From positions 889,207-953,206 of the forward strand of contig NZ_LT593746.1 of the NCBI RefSeq assembly GCF_900089075.1: a DNA stretch of 64,000 nt, read 5' to 3'. The position numbers and the translations under genes are program-made. The notes beneath the pieces are model-generated. The model saw nothing but the letters and a program-made list of their open reading frames with translations, made no database searches and was not told the origin of the DNA. Source of the stretch: Vaginella massiliensis. GTDB taxonomy: Bacteria > Bacteroidota > Bacteroidia > Flavobacteriales > Weeksellaceae. This document shows, one piece after another, positions 42,111 through 52,191 of this stretch (within the stretch, counting starts at the first letter, position 1; each line of letters begins with the position of its first letter).

Positions 42111-42992
42111 ATGGAAGAAAACAATAAAATCCGATTGAATAAATTCATTAGCGATAGTGGATTTTGTTCGCGAAGAGAAGCCGATCAATACATCGAAAAT
42201 CGCCAAGTTTTTGTAAACGGACGAGTAGCAAAGGTTGGCGAATTGGTCAGTATTCGCGATCAGGTTGTGGTGAATGATATCGAAATCGAACCCAAAGACA
42301 AAGCCATGGCAGCCTACATAATGCTCAACAAACCCGTTGGCATTACGTGTACTACAGACACTTCCGATCCCGATAATATCATCGATTTTCTTGCTTTTGG
42401 GCAGCGCGTTTTTCCCGTAGGTCGCTTGGATAAAGATTCGCAAGGTCTCATTTTGCTCACCAGCGATGGTGATATTGTGAACAAAATTTTGCGCGCAGGA
42501 AACCATCACGAAAAAGAATACATCGTAACTGTAGACAAACCCATAACAGAAGATTTTTGCACCCGTATGCAAAATGGTGTGCCGATTCTTGGGGTAAATA
42601 CCAAAAAATGCAAAGTAGAGAAAATCAGTTCTCATGTTTTCCGCATTATTTTGGTGCAAGGTCTCAATCGGCAAATTCGTCGCATGTGCGACTATTTCGG
42701 TTATACCGTGAAAAAATTAGAACGTGTACGAATCATGAATCTGAGTTTGAATATTCCAGTAGGACAATATCGCGACCTGACGCCCGAAGAGTTGAGCGAA
42801 CTGAAACGTTTGACAGCCAATTCTGAAAAGAACTTGAAGACAACGCAAGTTAAAAAACCAAAATCTAAAAAGCCTAAAAAAGAGGCAGTAAAGGAAATTG
42901 GCATAAAAAAAATATATAAAAAGCCTGCCTCAAAACCGAGGATAGGAAAATCGAATCCGAACAAAAAACAAGGCGGAAAGAGGAGAAGGTAA
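42111..42992 (+). CDS. 23S rRNA pseudouridine synthase, RluF/RsuA family
   Basis: A 293-residue protein with an S4 domain (residues 8-55, [20 protein letters not shown]), then the catalytic domain with motif [10 protein letters not shown] (Asp in LDKD) and [10 protein letters not shown]. The last 60 residues are extremely Lys/Arg-rich ([19 protein letters not shown]), an extension that may bind rRNA. RluF is the closest named family ([15 protein letters not shown]). Confidence 0.85.
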   Translation: MEENNKIRLNKFISDSGFCSRREADQYIENRQVFVNGRVAKVGELVSIRDQVVVNDIEIEPKDKAMAAYIMLNKPVGITCTTDTSDPDNIIDFLAFGQRVFPVGRLDKDSQGLILLTSDGDIVNKILRAGNHHEKEYIVTVDKPITEDFCTRMQNGVPILGVNTKKCKVEKISSHVFRIILVQGLNRQIRRMCDYFGYTVKKLERVRIMNLSLNIPVGQYRDLTPEELSELKRLTANSEKNLKTTQVKKPKSKKPKKEAVKEIGIKKIYKKPASKPRIGKSNPNKKQGGKRRR

Positions 42993-43161
42993 AGACAATA
43001 ATTTTTTAGGATTAATTTTCTTCATCGGAAGATGATTCGAAAATTACTGGGTTTAATGAGCGTAAAATCTTAGAAAAAAATTAACAAATCTGCTCGCTTC
43101 ATTCGCTCAAAAGCTTCAAATATTTTAAAATAATTATCTTTAGGCAAATTAAAAAAAGAGT

Positions 43162-45606
43162 ATGAAGCGGATTTTATTATCATTGTTGATCGTTGGTTTG
43201 AGTTTTCAGACCATCCAAGCACAAGAAAACTTAGGCTATCAATTACCACATGAGGCAATTCTAAATATGGCAGACGCCAATTTGCCGCCAAGTGTTGTGG
43301 TGGATAAAAAAGGAGAAAATGCCTTCTTTTTTTACCGAAGCCGATACAAATCAATAGCCGAGTTATCTGAAACCGAAATGCGTTTGGGCGGATTGCGAAT
43401 CAATCCGATTACTAATATCAATAGCCGACAGGCGTATGCCGAAAAAGTTACGTTTTTCGACCTGAAAAAAGGAAAAGAACGTGAAATTTCAAATCTTCCA
43501 GCACAAGGAAAGTTTGCCAATGCCGTTTGGAATCGATCGCAAACCAAAATGGCATTTACCAATACCACGACCAAAGGCGTAGAATTGTGGGTGGTAGATG
43601 TGAAAACTGCCACAGCCAAAAAAATAACAGAAGATCACCTCAACGCCAATTTGGGACAACCGTTTACTTGGTTGGGAGATGGCGAACAATTGTTGGTGAA
43701 TGTCTTGCCAAAGGATAAGAAAGCTTTGATCGATGTCAAAGAAGCCGTTCCGTCTGGTCCTACCGTTTCGGTAAGCGATGGGAAAGAAGCACAAAACAGA
43801 ACTTATCAAGATTTATTACAAAACACCAATGATGAGTTCAATTTCGAGCAGTTGACCCGATCAGAATTATACCTTGTACAATTAGACGGGACGGCTACCA
43901 AATGGAAAGAGGCTGGAATGTACACCAATATAAGCGTTTCGCCAGATGGTCGTTATGTGAGTGTAAATCAGATGAAAAAACCATTTTCTTACATCGTACC
44001 GTACAGCCGTTTTCCGAATACCACAACCGTTTACAATATAGCTGGTAAAGCAATAAAGCAAATCGCCGATCGACCATTGGAAGAAGACCGTCCTAAAGGA
44101 TTTATGTCTACCGCTAAAGGCATAAGAAATGTTTCTTGGCGTGCAGATAAACCCGCAACTTTGGTTTGGGTAGAAGCTTTGGATGAAGGAAATGCAGAAA
44201 TGAAAGTTGATTTTCGTGATGCGGTATACGAATTGAAAGCACCATTTGATGGAGAAAAACACCTGTTGCTGAAAACAGTCGATCGATTCTCTGGCATCAC
44301 TTGGGGTAATGATGAGGTTGCCATTGCCTACGATAATTGGTGGAACGATCGAAATACGAGTAATTACCTCTTCAATCCGTCGGATGCGACGCAAGAGCCA
44401 AAAAGATTTTTCAGTCGCAATTACCAAGATGCCTACAACGATCCTGGAAGTTTTGTAACCACCGATAACGAGTACGGTCGATCTGTTTTGTACCTTGCCA
44501 ATGGCAAAATGATGTTGGAAGGTGACGGTATTTCTGCCGAAGGAATTATGCCTTTTGTAGATGAGTTGGATATCAAAACACTCCAAACAAAAAGAGTTTG
44601 GCGAGCAGCAAAAAGCGATAATTTAGAAACCATCATCAATGTATTAGATCCAAAAAAAGGACTTGTTTTAGAACGTATCGAATCCAAAACTTCGTATCCT
44701 AATTTATACGTTCGCAATATCTTCAAACCAAAAGAAAAACCAAAGCAAGTCACTTTTCATCAAAATCCGTTCGAGGCGATGAAAGGCGTTTCTAAAGAAG
44801 TGATAACCTACAAGCGCGCCGATGGCGTAGAACTCTCGGCAACGCTCTATTTACCACCACATTACGATAAGAAGAAAAAAGAAAAATTACCTATGCTGAT
44901 GTGGGCCTATCCAAGAGAGTACAAAGACCCTACAACGGCTGGGCAAGTGACGACTTCGCCAAACCAATTCATTTATCCGTCTTATGGTACACCAATCTTT
45001 TGGGCCTTACGAGGCTATGTAGTGTTGGACGATGCAGCATTCCCAATCATTGGCGAGGGCGAAGCAGAACCAAATGATACTTTTATAGAACAATTGGTAG
45101 CAAGTGCCAAAGCTGGAATAGATGCGGTGGATGCTTTAGGCTATGTAGACCGAAGCAGGGTTGCGGTTGGAGGACATTCTTACGGAGCCTTCATGACGGC
45201 TAATCTATTGACCCATTCCGATTTATTTGCCGCAGGAATTGCCCGCTCTGGTGCTTACAACAGAACATTGACGCCATTTGGTTTTCAGTCGGAAGAGCGA
45301 AATTACTGGGAAGCTCCAGAGGTGTACAATGCGATGTCGCCTTTTCAAAATGCAGATAAGATGAAAACGCCTTTGTTGTTGATTCACGGTGAAGCAGACA
45401 ACAATTCGGGAACATTCCCGATGCAATCTGAGCGCTACTTCAATGCGTTGAAAGGTTTAGGAGCAATTGCTCGATACGTTGTTTTACCAAAAGAATCGCA
45501 TGGGTATAGTGCAAGAGAATCGGTGTTGCATATGTTGTGGGAGCAAGATCAATGGCTCGAGCAATATGTGAAAAATAAAGGCAAAGAAACTAAGTCAAAT
45601 CAATAA
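43162..45606 (+). CDS. S9 family prolyl oligopeptidase-like secreted peptidase
   Basis: An 814-residue secreted protein: signal peptide ends FQTIQAQ (about 20), an N-terminal beta-propeller (to about 540) and a hydrolase domain with GHSYGAF, LIHGEADNN (Asp) and KESHGY (His). The catalytic region differs from the DPP-IV-like gene at 39528, so it is a different S9 subfamily, probably of the glutamyl or acyl-peptide type. It is monocistronic. Confidence 0.85.
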   Translation: MKRILLSLLIVGLSFQTIQAQENLGYQLPHEAILNMADANLPPSVVVDKKGENAFFFYRSRYKSIAELSETEMRLGGLRINPITNINSRQAYAEKVTFFDLKKGKEREISNLPAQGKFANAVWNRSQTKMAFTNTTTKGVELWVVDVKTATAKKITEDHLNANLGQPFTWLGDGEQLLVNVLPKDKKALIDVKEAVPSGPTVSVSDGKEAQNRTYQDLLQNTNDEFNFEQLTRSELYLVQLDGTATKWKEAGMYTNISVSPDGRYVSVNQMKKPFSYIVPYSRFPNTTTVYNIAGKAIKQIADRPLEEDRPKGFMSTAKGIRNVSWRADKPATLVWVEALDEGNAEMKVDFRDAVYELKAPFDGEKHLLLKTVDRFSGITWGNDEVAIAYDNWWNDRNTSNYLFNPSDATQEPKRFFSRNYQDAYNDPGSFVTTDNEYGRSVLYLANGKMMLEGDGISAEGIMPFVDELDIKTLQTKRVWRAAKSDNLETIINVLDPKKGLVLERIESKTSYPNLYVRNIFKPKEKPKQVTFHQNPFEAMKGVSKEVITYKRADGVELSATLYLPPHYDKKKKEKLPMLMWAYPREYKDPTTAGQVTTSPNQFIYPSYGTPIFWALRGYVVLDDAAFPIIGEGEAEPNDTFIEQLVASAKAGIDAVDALGYVDRSRVAVGGHSYGAFMTANLLTHSDLFAAGIARSGAYNRTLTPFGFQSEERNYWEAPEVYNAMSPFQNADKMKTPLLLIHGEADNNSGTFPMQSERYFNALKGLGAIARYVVLPKESHGYSARESVLHMLWEQDQWLEQYVKNKGKETKSNQ

Positions 45607-45611
45607 AGTTG

Positions 45612-45645
45612 AAAAGCTACTTCGGTCCGAAGTAGCTTTTTAAAT
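45612..45645. terminator. bidirectional terminator
   Basis: AAAAGCTACTTCGG and CCGAAGTAGCTTTT are perfect 14-bp arms. It serves the S9 gene and the convergent CoA hydrolase gene. Confidence 0.88.
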
Positions 45646-45649
45646 TTTT

Positions 45650-46924
45650 TTATCCTTTAAACCTTGAAAAACTTTCTCGTTCTAGCATTTCTCGGTCGTC
45701 TGGATGGGCAATCTCGATAAGCGCGTGTGCGCGCTGACGAAGATTTTTACCGTACAAATACGCTACCCCATATTCGCTTACCACATAATGAATATGTCCA
45801 CGCGTGGTCACCACTCCGGCGCCCTGATTGAGGTAGGGCACTATACGTGGCACCCCTTTTTTGGTACGAGACGTAATCGCTATGATGGGTTTTCCGCCCT
45901 CGCTCAATGCCGCACCACGCATGAAGTCCATCTGTCCACCAATACCCGAAAATTGATAACGACCAATAGAATCGGCACAAACTTGTCCTGTGATATCGAT
46001 TTCGATTGCCGAGTTGATGGCGGTCATTTTTTTATTTTTCATAATGTTGATCGGGTAATTTACGTGTTCTACATTCATAAAAGCGATAGACGGATTGTCG
46101 TCTACAAAATCATACAATCGTCTGGTACCGAAGCAAAAACTCGTAATGGTTTTGTTGGTATGCGTGCCTTTGTATTTGTTGTTGATCACCCCTTTTTGGA
46201 TGAGGTCGATCACGCCATCGCTCAGCATTTCGGTGTGGATACCCAAATCTTTATGGTGGTGTAGGCTTTGGAGTACGGCATCGGGTATGGTGCCAATGCC
46301 CATTTGTATCGTAGCACGATCCTCGATGAGGTTGGCAACATGTTCGCCAATCATCAATTCTTCTTGCGCAACTTTTGCACCGTAATCTATCGTAGGCAAT
46401 TCGGTTTCGTGGTAAACCATCTTGTCGAATTGCGAGATATGCACCATGGCATCGCCAAGAGTTCTCGGCATTCTAGGGTTTACCTGGGCTACGATTTTCT
46501 TTGCCGTATCGACCGCACTGCGAGCAATATCGACCGATGTGCCCAACGAACAGAATCCGTGGGCATCGGGTGGCGAAACCGATACCAGAGCTACGTCTAA
46601 TGGTAAAATGTCTTTTTTGAACAAGGTGGGAATTTCACTCAAAAATATGGGAACAAAATCGCCACGATCACTATTTACAGCCTCGCGAACAGGCGTAGAA
46701 ACAAACAGCGAATTGATGAAGAAACTATCTTTGTACTCGGGTTGAGCAATTTTTACATCACCTTGCAAGGTGATGGATACGATTTCGCAATCGCGTAACC
46801 GATGCGATTGATTTGCCATTTCGTCGAGCAGATAATTTGGTGTACAAGCACTACCGTGAACAAAGATTCGATCATCGCTTTCTATGATACTTATCGCCTC
46901 TTCTACGCTTACATAGTCTCTCAT
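45650..46924 (-). CDS. acetyl-CoA hydrolase/transferase family protein
   Basis: A 424-residue protein from the ATG at 46924, which gives MRDYVSVEEAISIIES; an in-frame start further upstream would add an unlikely tail. It has the family motif MGIGTIPDAV and the later GQVCADSIGRYQFSGIGGQMDF, the Glu/Gly-rich CoA-transferase region. It would transfer or hydrolyse CoA from short acyl groups such as acetate, propionate or 4-hydroxybutyrate. Confidence 0.85.
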   Translation of the reverse strand: MRDYVSVEEAISIIESDDRIFVHGSACTPNYLLDEMANQSHRLRDCEIVSITLQGDVKIAQPEYKDSFFINSLFVSTPVREAVNSDRGDFVPIFLSEIPTLFKKDILPLDVALVSVSPPDAHGFCSLGTSVDIARSAVDTAKKIVAQVNPRMPRTLGDAMVHISQFDKMVYHETELPTIDYGAKVAQEELMIGEHVANLIEDRATIQMGIGTIPDAVLQSLHHHKDLGIHTEMLSDGVIDLIQKGVINNKYKGTHTNKTITSFCFGTRRLYDFVDDNPSIAFMNVEHVNYPINIMKNKKMTAINSAIEIDITGQVCADSIGRYQFSGIGGQMDFMRGAALSEGGKPIIAITSRTKKGVPRIVPYLNQGAGVVTTRGHIHYVVSEYGVAYLYGKNLRQRAHALIEIAHPDDREMLERESFSRFKG

Positions 46925-47404
46925 TTTTTCTAATTTCTTTATGTTATTTGATTGACGTAAAGATACAAAAATCAGCAATTTATAAGATGTAGATTATCCT
47001 TGGCTATCGTTTTTATCATTAAAATAATGTTGAAAAATAAGATTTTGAACATAACGCATACCGATTGTAAAATCTTGTTTTGGAGATATTGATTGATTTT
47101 CATGGTGATATAAATTGAGATATTTTTTTTGAAAAGAAGAAAATGAGGTGTGTTGCAGGCTGATAGAAAGTTGATAAAAGTTTGAAACTAATCGTATATA
47201 GAATAGAGTATTATAAATTTAAGCCAAAAAAGAATGAGAATTACCAAATCTAACTGCCTTACGTTTTTTTTCTAGCATAGTGGTGCTATACCATTTAGCT
47301 GAATTTGCCAAAAAACAGAGGTTTCTTTTCATGCCAATCAGAAAAATCTTCTAAACAGCGCATCATCAAAAAATTCGCTTAACTTTACAAGAAATATTCA
47401 ACTC
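46925..47404. other. 480-bp non-coding gap
   Basis: No gene, repeat or RNA is recognised. A weak -7-like TAACTTTA (47380-47387) lies 17 bp before the downstream start. Confidence 0.4.
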
Positions 47405-48556
47405 ATGAAATTCAATACAAAAGCAATACACGGTGGTCAGCAACACGATCCATCTACTGGCGCAGTGAATCCACCGATCTATCAAACCTCAACCTTTGCC
47501 CAACAAAGCCCAGGTAAGCACCAAGGCTACGAATATGCACGCGGCGAAAATCCAACGCGATCGGCATTAGAAAACGCATTGGCATCCATCGAAAGCGGTG
47601 TCGCTGGCTTTGCCTTTTGCTCTGGTTTGGCAGCGATTGATGGCATTTTGAAACTCTTCAAACCTGGTGATGAAATCATTGCCATGGACGATTTGTATGG
47701 CGGTTCTTATCGCTTGTTTACGCGTGTTTATAGCAATTACGGACTGAAATTTCATTTCGTAGACATGACCAAAGTAGACGATGTTGTAGCTTTGATGAAC
47801 GACAAAACCCAGATGATTTGGATCGAAACGCCTACCAATCCGCTGATGAAGGTGGTCGACATCGAAGCCGTTACAAAGGCGACAAAAGCTAAAAATTCAG
47901 ACGTTCTAGTGGCAGTCGACAACACTTTTGCCTCGCCTTATTTGCAGCGTCCGATAGAGTTGGGGGCAGATATCGTGATGCATTCGGCAACCAAATATTT
48001 AGGCGGACACTCAGATTTGGTAGCGGGTGCGGTAATTGTAAACTCCGAAGAATTGGCCGAGAAAGTCCATTTCAATCTTTTTGCCACTGGTGGAATCCTT
48101 GGACCACAAGATTCGTATTTGGTATTACGAGGCATCAAAACCTTGGCTGTTCGTATGGATCGCCACTGCGAAAACGGCATGAAAGTAGCGACCTTCTTAG
48201 CCAATCATCCGAAAATCGAGCAGGTTTATTACCCAGGTTTGACCAATCATCCTCAACATGAAATTGCCAAAAAACAAATGAAAGCTTTTGGTGGAATGGT
48301 GTCCTTTACCTTGAAATCGGGTTCTAAAGAAGATGCTTTCAAAATATTAGAAAACCTGAAAGTCTTTACCTTGGCAGAATCTTTAGGTGGCGTAGAATCG
48401 TTGGCGAATCACCCAACAACCATGACCCACGCATCGATACCAGCCGAAAAACGCGCAGAAATCGGTATCACCGACGACCTTATTCGGTTGAGTGTTGGGA
48501 TAGAAGACATCGACGATTTGCTCGATGATTTGAATCAAGTTTTAGATTTGATTTAA
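47405..48556 (+). CDS. PLP-dependent trans-sulfuration enzyme (cystathionine gamma-synthase/lyase type)
   Basis: A 383-residue Cys/Met metabolism PLP enzyme. It starts MKFNTKAIHGGQQHD, has YEYARGENPTR (cofactor/active-site loop), YGGSYRLF, and the PLP-binding lysine Lys197 in SATKYLGGHSD. Synthase versus lyase cannot be decided from the sequence alone. It ends in a terminator at 48576. Confidence 0.87.
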   Translation: MKFNTKAIHGGQQHDPSTGAVNPPIYQTSTFAQQSPGKHQGYEYARGENPTRSALENALASIESGVAGFAFCSGLAAIDGILKLFKPGDEIIAMDDLYGGSYRLFTRVYSNYGLKFHFVDMTKVDDVVALMNDKTQMIWIETPTNPLMKVVDIEAVTKATKAKNSDVLVAVDNTFASPYLQRPIELGADIVMHSATKYLGGHSDLVAGAVIVNSEELAEKVHFNLFATGGILGPQDSYLVLRGIKTLAVRMDRHCENGMKVATFLANHPKIEQVYYPGLTNHPQHEIAKKQMKAFGGMVSFTLKSGSKEDAFKILENLKVFTLAESLGGVESLANHPTTMTHASIPAEKRAEIGITDDLIRLSVGIEDIDDLLDDLNQVLDLI

Positions 48557-48575
48557 AACAAAGTTTATGAATACT

Positions 48576-48610
48576 AATCCCTTTCAGATTTTTTTGAAAG
48601 GGATTTTTTT
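48576..48610. terminator. terminator after the trans-sulfuration gene
   Basis: AATCCCTTTCA and TGAAAGGGATT form an 11-bp stem followed by a run of T. Confidence 0.82.
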
Positions 48611-48638
48611 ACAGATTATCGCCTCGGCTTGCCGATCA

Positions 48639-49427
48639 CTATTTCCATTCTTTGGGAATCTCACACATCGGGATCGGAACCATTTTGTGTTGATTGATGC
48701 GGTTGAGTCTGATGTAAATTTGCAACACCTCTTTTTCTCTACCGTCGAAGTCGTCAACGGTTTTGCCTTCTTCTACTTTGTTCATCGCCCATTCCAGTTC
48801 ATCGTACGAGGCTCCCAATTGGTCTTCATCAGAGCGATTGTCACCAAATAAACCATCGGTAGGTTTGGCTTTTTGTATATCATGGTCGATGCCCAAATAG
48901 GCTGCAATTTCGTAAACTTCTGATTTCATAAGATCGGCGATCGGACTTATATCAACGCCACCATCGCCATATTTGGTAAAAAATCCTACACCAAAATCTT
49001 CTATTCTGTTTCCCGTGCCTGCCACCAAATAATTGTGCAAACCAGCAAAATAATACAAAGTCGTCATGCGCAATCTCGCTCTGGTGTTTGCCAATGCCAG
49101 ATTTACCTTGTCTGGATCATCGATTTTTGGAACAACAGCTTCAAAAGAATCAAATGTTTGACTCAAATCGACCTCCAACGAATCGATAAGATCGAATTTA
49201 GCTTTCAACCATTCGATATGCTTTCGAGCTCTTTCGGCTTGTTTTTTTTCTTGATGAATCGGCATCTCGAGATTCAATAACGGATAGCCCGTCATGGCAC
49301 AAAGCGTTGAGGTTACCGCAGAATCTATTCCTCCCGAAATTCCAATAACAAATCCTTTCTGATGCGCGTTTTCTAAATACGTTTTCAGCCAATTTACGAT
49401 ATGTTCTACTACTTTTTGCGTTTGCAT
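48639..49427 (-). CDS. nadE: NAD+ synthase, NH3-dependent
   Basis: A 262-residue protein from the ATG at 49427 (upstream in-frame codons are unlikely). The PP-loop motif SGGIDSAVTS starts at residue 31. Short length without a glutaminase domain marks the ammonia-dependent form. It converts nicotinic acid adenine dinucleotide to NAD+. Its place next to gldB is common in flavobacteria. Confidence 0.88.
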   Translation of the reverse strand: MQTQKVVEHIVNWLKTYLENAHQKGFVIGISGGIDSAVTSTLCAMTGYPLLNLEMPIHQEKKQAERARKHIEWLKAKFDLIDSLEVDLSQTFDSFEAVVPKIDDPDKVNLALANTRARLRMTTLYYFAGLHNYLVAGTGNRIEDFGVGFFTKYGDGGVDISPIADLMKSEVYEIAAYLGIDHDIQKAKPTDGLFGDNRSDEDQLGASYDELEWAMNKVEEGKTVDDFDGREKEVLQIYIRLNRINQHKMVPIPMCEIPKEWK

Positions 49428-49525
49428 AATTCGAATATTTATCCAAATATAAGAAAAGAGCCAAGGGCGAAATAACTTACACAATTGATTATTTGAAAAA
49501 ATAGGCGTATATTCAGCAAAATATA

Positions 49526-49936
49526 ATGACGAAAATGAAAATTTATAAAAGTTTATTGCTTGCCTGCATCGTTGGACTTTTCTTTGCTTGCGATTCAAAA
49601 AAAGAAAGTTCGAATGCTGTTGATCTCACCGAAAGCCAAGCTTCTGCAGTAGAAACCGTAGAATCGCCTCAGGAAGATGCTGTCTCACAAGAAAAATCTA
49701 CCGCCGAAACAGTAGCGTTGAATCCAGAACATGGGAAGCCAGGACATCGTTGCGATATTCCGGTAGGAGCACCTTTAGATTCGCCACCATCTACTGGTCA
49801 GGTTCAACCACAAGCGGTGCCACAACAAAGCAATCCTTTTATGCAATATGGCGGTGAAAATGCTGCAAATGTAAATCCGCCTCATGGCGAACCAGGACAT
49901 CGTTGCGATATTCCAGTGGGAGCACCTTTACCCTAA
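49526..49936 (+). CDS. lipoprotein with duplicated HGxPGHRCDIPVGAPL motif
   Basis: A 136-residue lipoprotein (a second start at 49535 is possible): signal helix, lipobox LFFAC (Cys about 22), a Ser/Glu/Gln-rich linker and two copies of NPxHGxPGHRCDIPVGAPL (about residues 71-88 and 117-135). Each copy has one Cys and two His, so it may bind metal. Related motifs are found in flavobacterial hypothetical proteins. It lies between nadE and gldB. Confidence 0.7.
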   Translation: MTKMKIYKSLLLACIVGLFFACDSKKESSNAVDLTESQASAVETVESPQEDAVSQEKSTAETVALNPEHGKPGHRCDIPVGAPLDSPPSTGQVQPQAVPQQSNPFMQYGGENAANVNPPHGEPGHRCDIPVGAPLP

Positions 49937-49945
49937 AAAAAGTAG

Positions 49946-49973
49946 AACTTGAACCACGATTCAAGTTATTTTT
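49946..49973 (+). terminator. terminator after the motif-repeat lipoprotein
   Basis: AACTTGAA and TTCAAGTT form an 8-bp stem followed by ATTTTT. Confidence 0.75.
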
Positions 49974-49999
49974 GCTCGTTTTCGAATGAGTAAATTATG

Positions 50000-50007
50000 T
50001 ATTTTTG
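50000..50007 (+). promoter_or_regulatory. -7 promoter element of gldB
   Basis: TATTTTTG fits TAnnTTTG; the gldB ATG at 50025 lies 17 bp downstream. Confidence 0.5.
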
Positions 50008-50024
50008 TACTTTAAAATTCATTG

Positions 50025-51068
50025 ATGAAAACGAATTTATTGTTAAGTGTTTTGGTCGTGTTCTTGTTGTGGTCATGTAAAAAGGAACGCAACTGGAATT
50101 CAGAAAACTTCGATACGGTAGATCTTGTTGTGCATGATATCAGCAAAAATTTTTTCAGCGATTCGATTCCCTTATCAAAACTCAAAACCGATTATCCTTT
50201 CTTTTTCGACGAAAATTCTGATTCAATTTGGGAATCGCAACGAAAAGATGAAAAGGAAATAAAAATTTACCAGGAAGGAAAACGTGCAATGGGCGATTTG
50301 GTGAAGCTCAAAACCGAATTAGAACCAATTTTTTCTCGTTACAAACATTATTTCCCAACTTTCGAGACTCCTACTGTTTTTGTTTATTCTTCGGGTTTGC
50401 AAAATATAGAAGACCCGGTGTTGTATAGCGCGCGAGATAAAATGATGTTTATCGCTTTGGATGGTTTTTTGGGACAACAACATCCGTTGTACGACAGTGT
50501 AAAAGTTTACAGCTACCTGCGAACGTCGATGAATCGCGATCACTTGAAAGCTCAAATTGTAAAAGCAATAGCCCACGATATCGTACCCTTTAACCCAAAA
50601 GGACAAGCGTTTTTGGATCTCATGTTGTACGAAGGGAAAAAGTTGATCTTGGCCGATGCTTTAATTCCGAACAATCCAGACGAATTCAAAATTGGGTATA
50701 CACCCGAGCAATTGGAATGGGCAATACAAAACGAAGGAAATATTTGGAATTTTTTTGTAGAACAAAATTATATTTTCAAAGCCGACCGCAGTTTACCCGA
50801 ACGTTTTTTGCAAGTGGGACCATTCTCTAAATTCAACAACGAAATAGAACAAGACTCGCCCGGCAGAATTGGCGCTTGGATTGGTTGGCAGATTGCCAGA
50901 GAATACCTCAAACACCATCCAGAAGTGTCGCTTTCCGATTTTATAAACGATTTGGATAGTCAGAAAATATTCAAAGAATCGAAGTATAAACCCTCGAAAA
51001 GTTCGGTTACAAAATATAGAACAGCAAAACGTGAAGGAGTCGACGAACTCTATCATTATGCAGAATAA
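50025..51068 (+). CDS. gldB: gliding motility lipoprotein GldB
   Basis: A 347-residue lipoprotein from the ATG at 50025 (a TTG one codon before it is less likely). Signal helix and lipobox LLWSC (Cys18). The body is helical with the family motif AKAIAHDIVPFNP-like (residue 187 on) and LSDFINDLDSQKIFKESKYKPSK at the end. GldB is needed for gliding and type IX secretion in Flavobacterium, and homologues occur in non-gliding relatives. gldC follows after 10 bp. Confidence 0.86.
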   Translation: MKTNLLLSVLVVFLLWSCKKERNWNSENFDTVDLVVHDISKNFFSDSIPLSKLKTDYPFFFDENSDSIWESQRKDEKEIKIYQEGKRAMGDLVKLKTELEPIFSRYKHYFPTFETPTVFVYSSGLQNIEDPVLYSARDKMMFIALDGFLGQQHPLYDSVKVYSYLRTSMNRDHLKAQIVKAIAHDIVPFNPKGQAFLDLMLYEGKKLILADALIPNNPDEFKIGYTPEQLEWAIQNEGNIWNFFVEQNYIFKADRSLPERFLQVGPFSKFNNEIEQDSPGRIGAWIGWQIAREYLKHHPEVSLSDFINDLDSQKIFKESKYKPSKSSVTKYRTAKREGVDELYHYAE

Positions 51069-51078
51069 ATAAAAGATT

Positions 51079-51405
51079 ATGAGAAAGACAAACATTAGCA
51101 TTGATATTGAATTGGATGAGAATCACATTCCAGAAAAGTTGAATTGGAGCGCGCCCGACGGAGGAATCTCTAACGAGGAAACCAAAGCCGTTTTGCTTTC
51201 GGTTTGGGACGATAAGGCAAAAGAAGCCTTGCGTATCGATTTGTGGTCCAAAGACATGACACAAGATGATATGAAGCGATTTTTTCATCAAATTTTCATC
51301 TCGATGGCGAGTTCTTACGAACGGGCTACAAGTGACCAAGAGGTGTCAAATGCCATCGTCGAATTTGCTGAAAATTTTGCTCATTTATCAAAAATTAAAG
51401 GCTAA
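51079..51405 (+). CDS. gldC: gliding motility protein GldC
   Basis: A 108-residue protein with start MRKTNISIDIELDENHIPEK and WSAPDGGISNEETKAVLLSVWD in the middle, the GldC pattern. It has no signal or membrane helix, and functions with GldB. It is 10 bp after gldB. Confidence 0.86.
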   Translation: MRKTNISIDIELDENHIPEKLNWSAPDGGISNEETKAVLLSVWDDKAKEALRIDLWSKDMTQDDMKRFFHQIFISMASSYERATSDQEVSNAIVEFAENFAHLSKIKG

Positions 51406-51499
51406 TTGCGATTGTATACCCGATAATCATTAGAACTTTTAAGGGATTTGACTGTGAGTCTTACCTCTTTTTGTTGCCTAAAAAAAATGGATAAAACCG

Positions 51500-51507
51500 T
51501 ATATTTG
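51500..51507 (+). promoter_or_regulatory. -7 promoter element of tsaB
   Basis: TATATTTG fits TAnnTTTG, with a TTG 23 bp upstream (51474-51476). The ATG at 51512 is only 5 bp downstream. Confidence 0.5.
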
Positions 51508-51511
51508 TAGC

Positions 51512-52186
51512 ATGTCATTAATTTTACATCTCGAGACATCGACCAAGAATTGTTCGGTTTCTGTTGCCGAAAATGGCGAACTGTTAGCACTGACAGAAGA
51601 ATATGAAGATGGTTATGCCCACGGCGAAAAATTGCATCAGTTTGTACAATGGGCAATGGAAGGAGCCAACAAAAACCTGCAAGAACTCGATGCGGTTTGC
51701 GTTTCCAAAGGACCAGGTTCTTATACTGGTTTGCGAATTGGCGTTTCGGCAGCCAAAGGCTTTGCCTACGCTTTGGGAATCCCGATGACGGCGATCAATT
51801 CTTTAGAAGTAATTGCAGCCAAACATGCTCATTCGAACTACGATTACATCATTCCCATGATCGACGCTCGAAGAATGGAAGTGTATACTGCCGTGTTCGA
51901 CAATCAACTGAATTGGATTTCAGACACAACGGCAAAAGTGATCGATGAAAATTCGTATGCAGATTATGCTGGTAAAAAGCTACTATTTGTAGGAGATGGA
52001 GCGATGAAGACGCAAGAATTTTTAGCTCATTTAGACGCAGATTTTTTGGCACAATTTCCTTCGGCGGAAGAGATGTGTAAATTGGCTCACGAACGATTTG
52101 TAGCCAAAGATTTTGTAGATGTGGCTTATTTCGAGCCTTTCTACCTCAAAGATTTTGTTGCAGGCAAAAAGAAAACAGAAAAATAA
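51512..52186 (+). CDS. tsaB: tRNA threonylcarbamoyladenosine biosynthesis protein TsaB
   Basis: A 224-residue TsaB: ILHLETSTKNCSVSV start and KGPGSYTGLRIGVSAAKGFA in the middle. It partners TsaD and TsaE in the t6A37 modification of tRNAs that read ANN codons. It lacks the metal-binding His pair of TsaD, as expected. A DUF423 gene follows after 5 bp. Confidence 0.88.
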   Translation: MSLILHLETSTKNCSVSVAENGELLALTEEYEDGYAHGEKLHQFVQWAMEGANKNLQELDAVCVSKGPGSYTGLRIGVSAAKGFAYALGIPMTAINSLEVIAAKHAHSNYDYIIPMIDARRMEVYTAVFDNQLNWISDTTAKVIDENSYADYAGKKLLFVGDGAMKTQEFLAHLDADFLAQFPSAEEMCKLAHERFVAKDFVDVAYFEPFYLKDFVAGKKKTEK

Positions 52187-52191
52187 ATAAG

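Noticed and set aside
39528-45606. The two S9 peptidases as a tandem duplication
   Set aside because: They lie on opposite strands, differ in length and in the nucleophile motif (GWSYGG and GHSYGAF), and are separate subfamilies.
45704-46745. Long rightward frames opposite the acetyl-CoA hydrolase gene
   Set aside because: They are antisense shadows of a strongly conserved gene and have no own motifs or start region.
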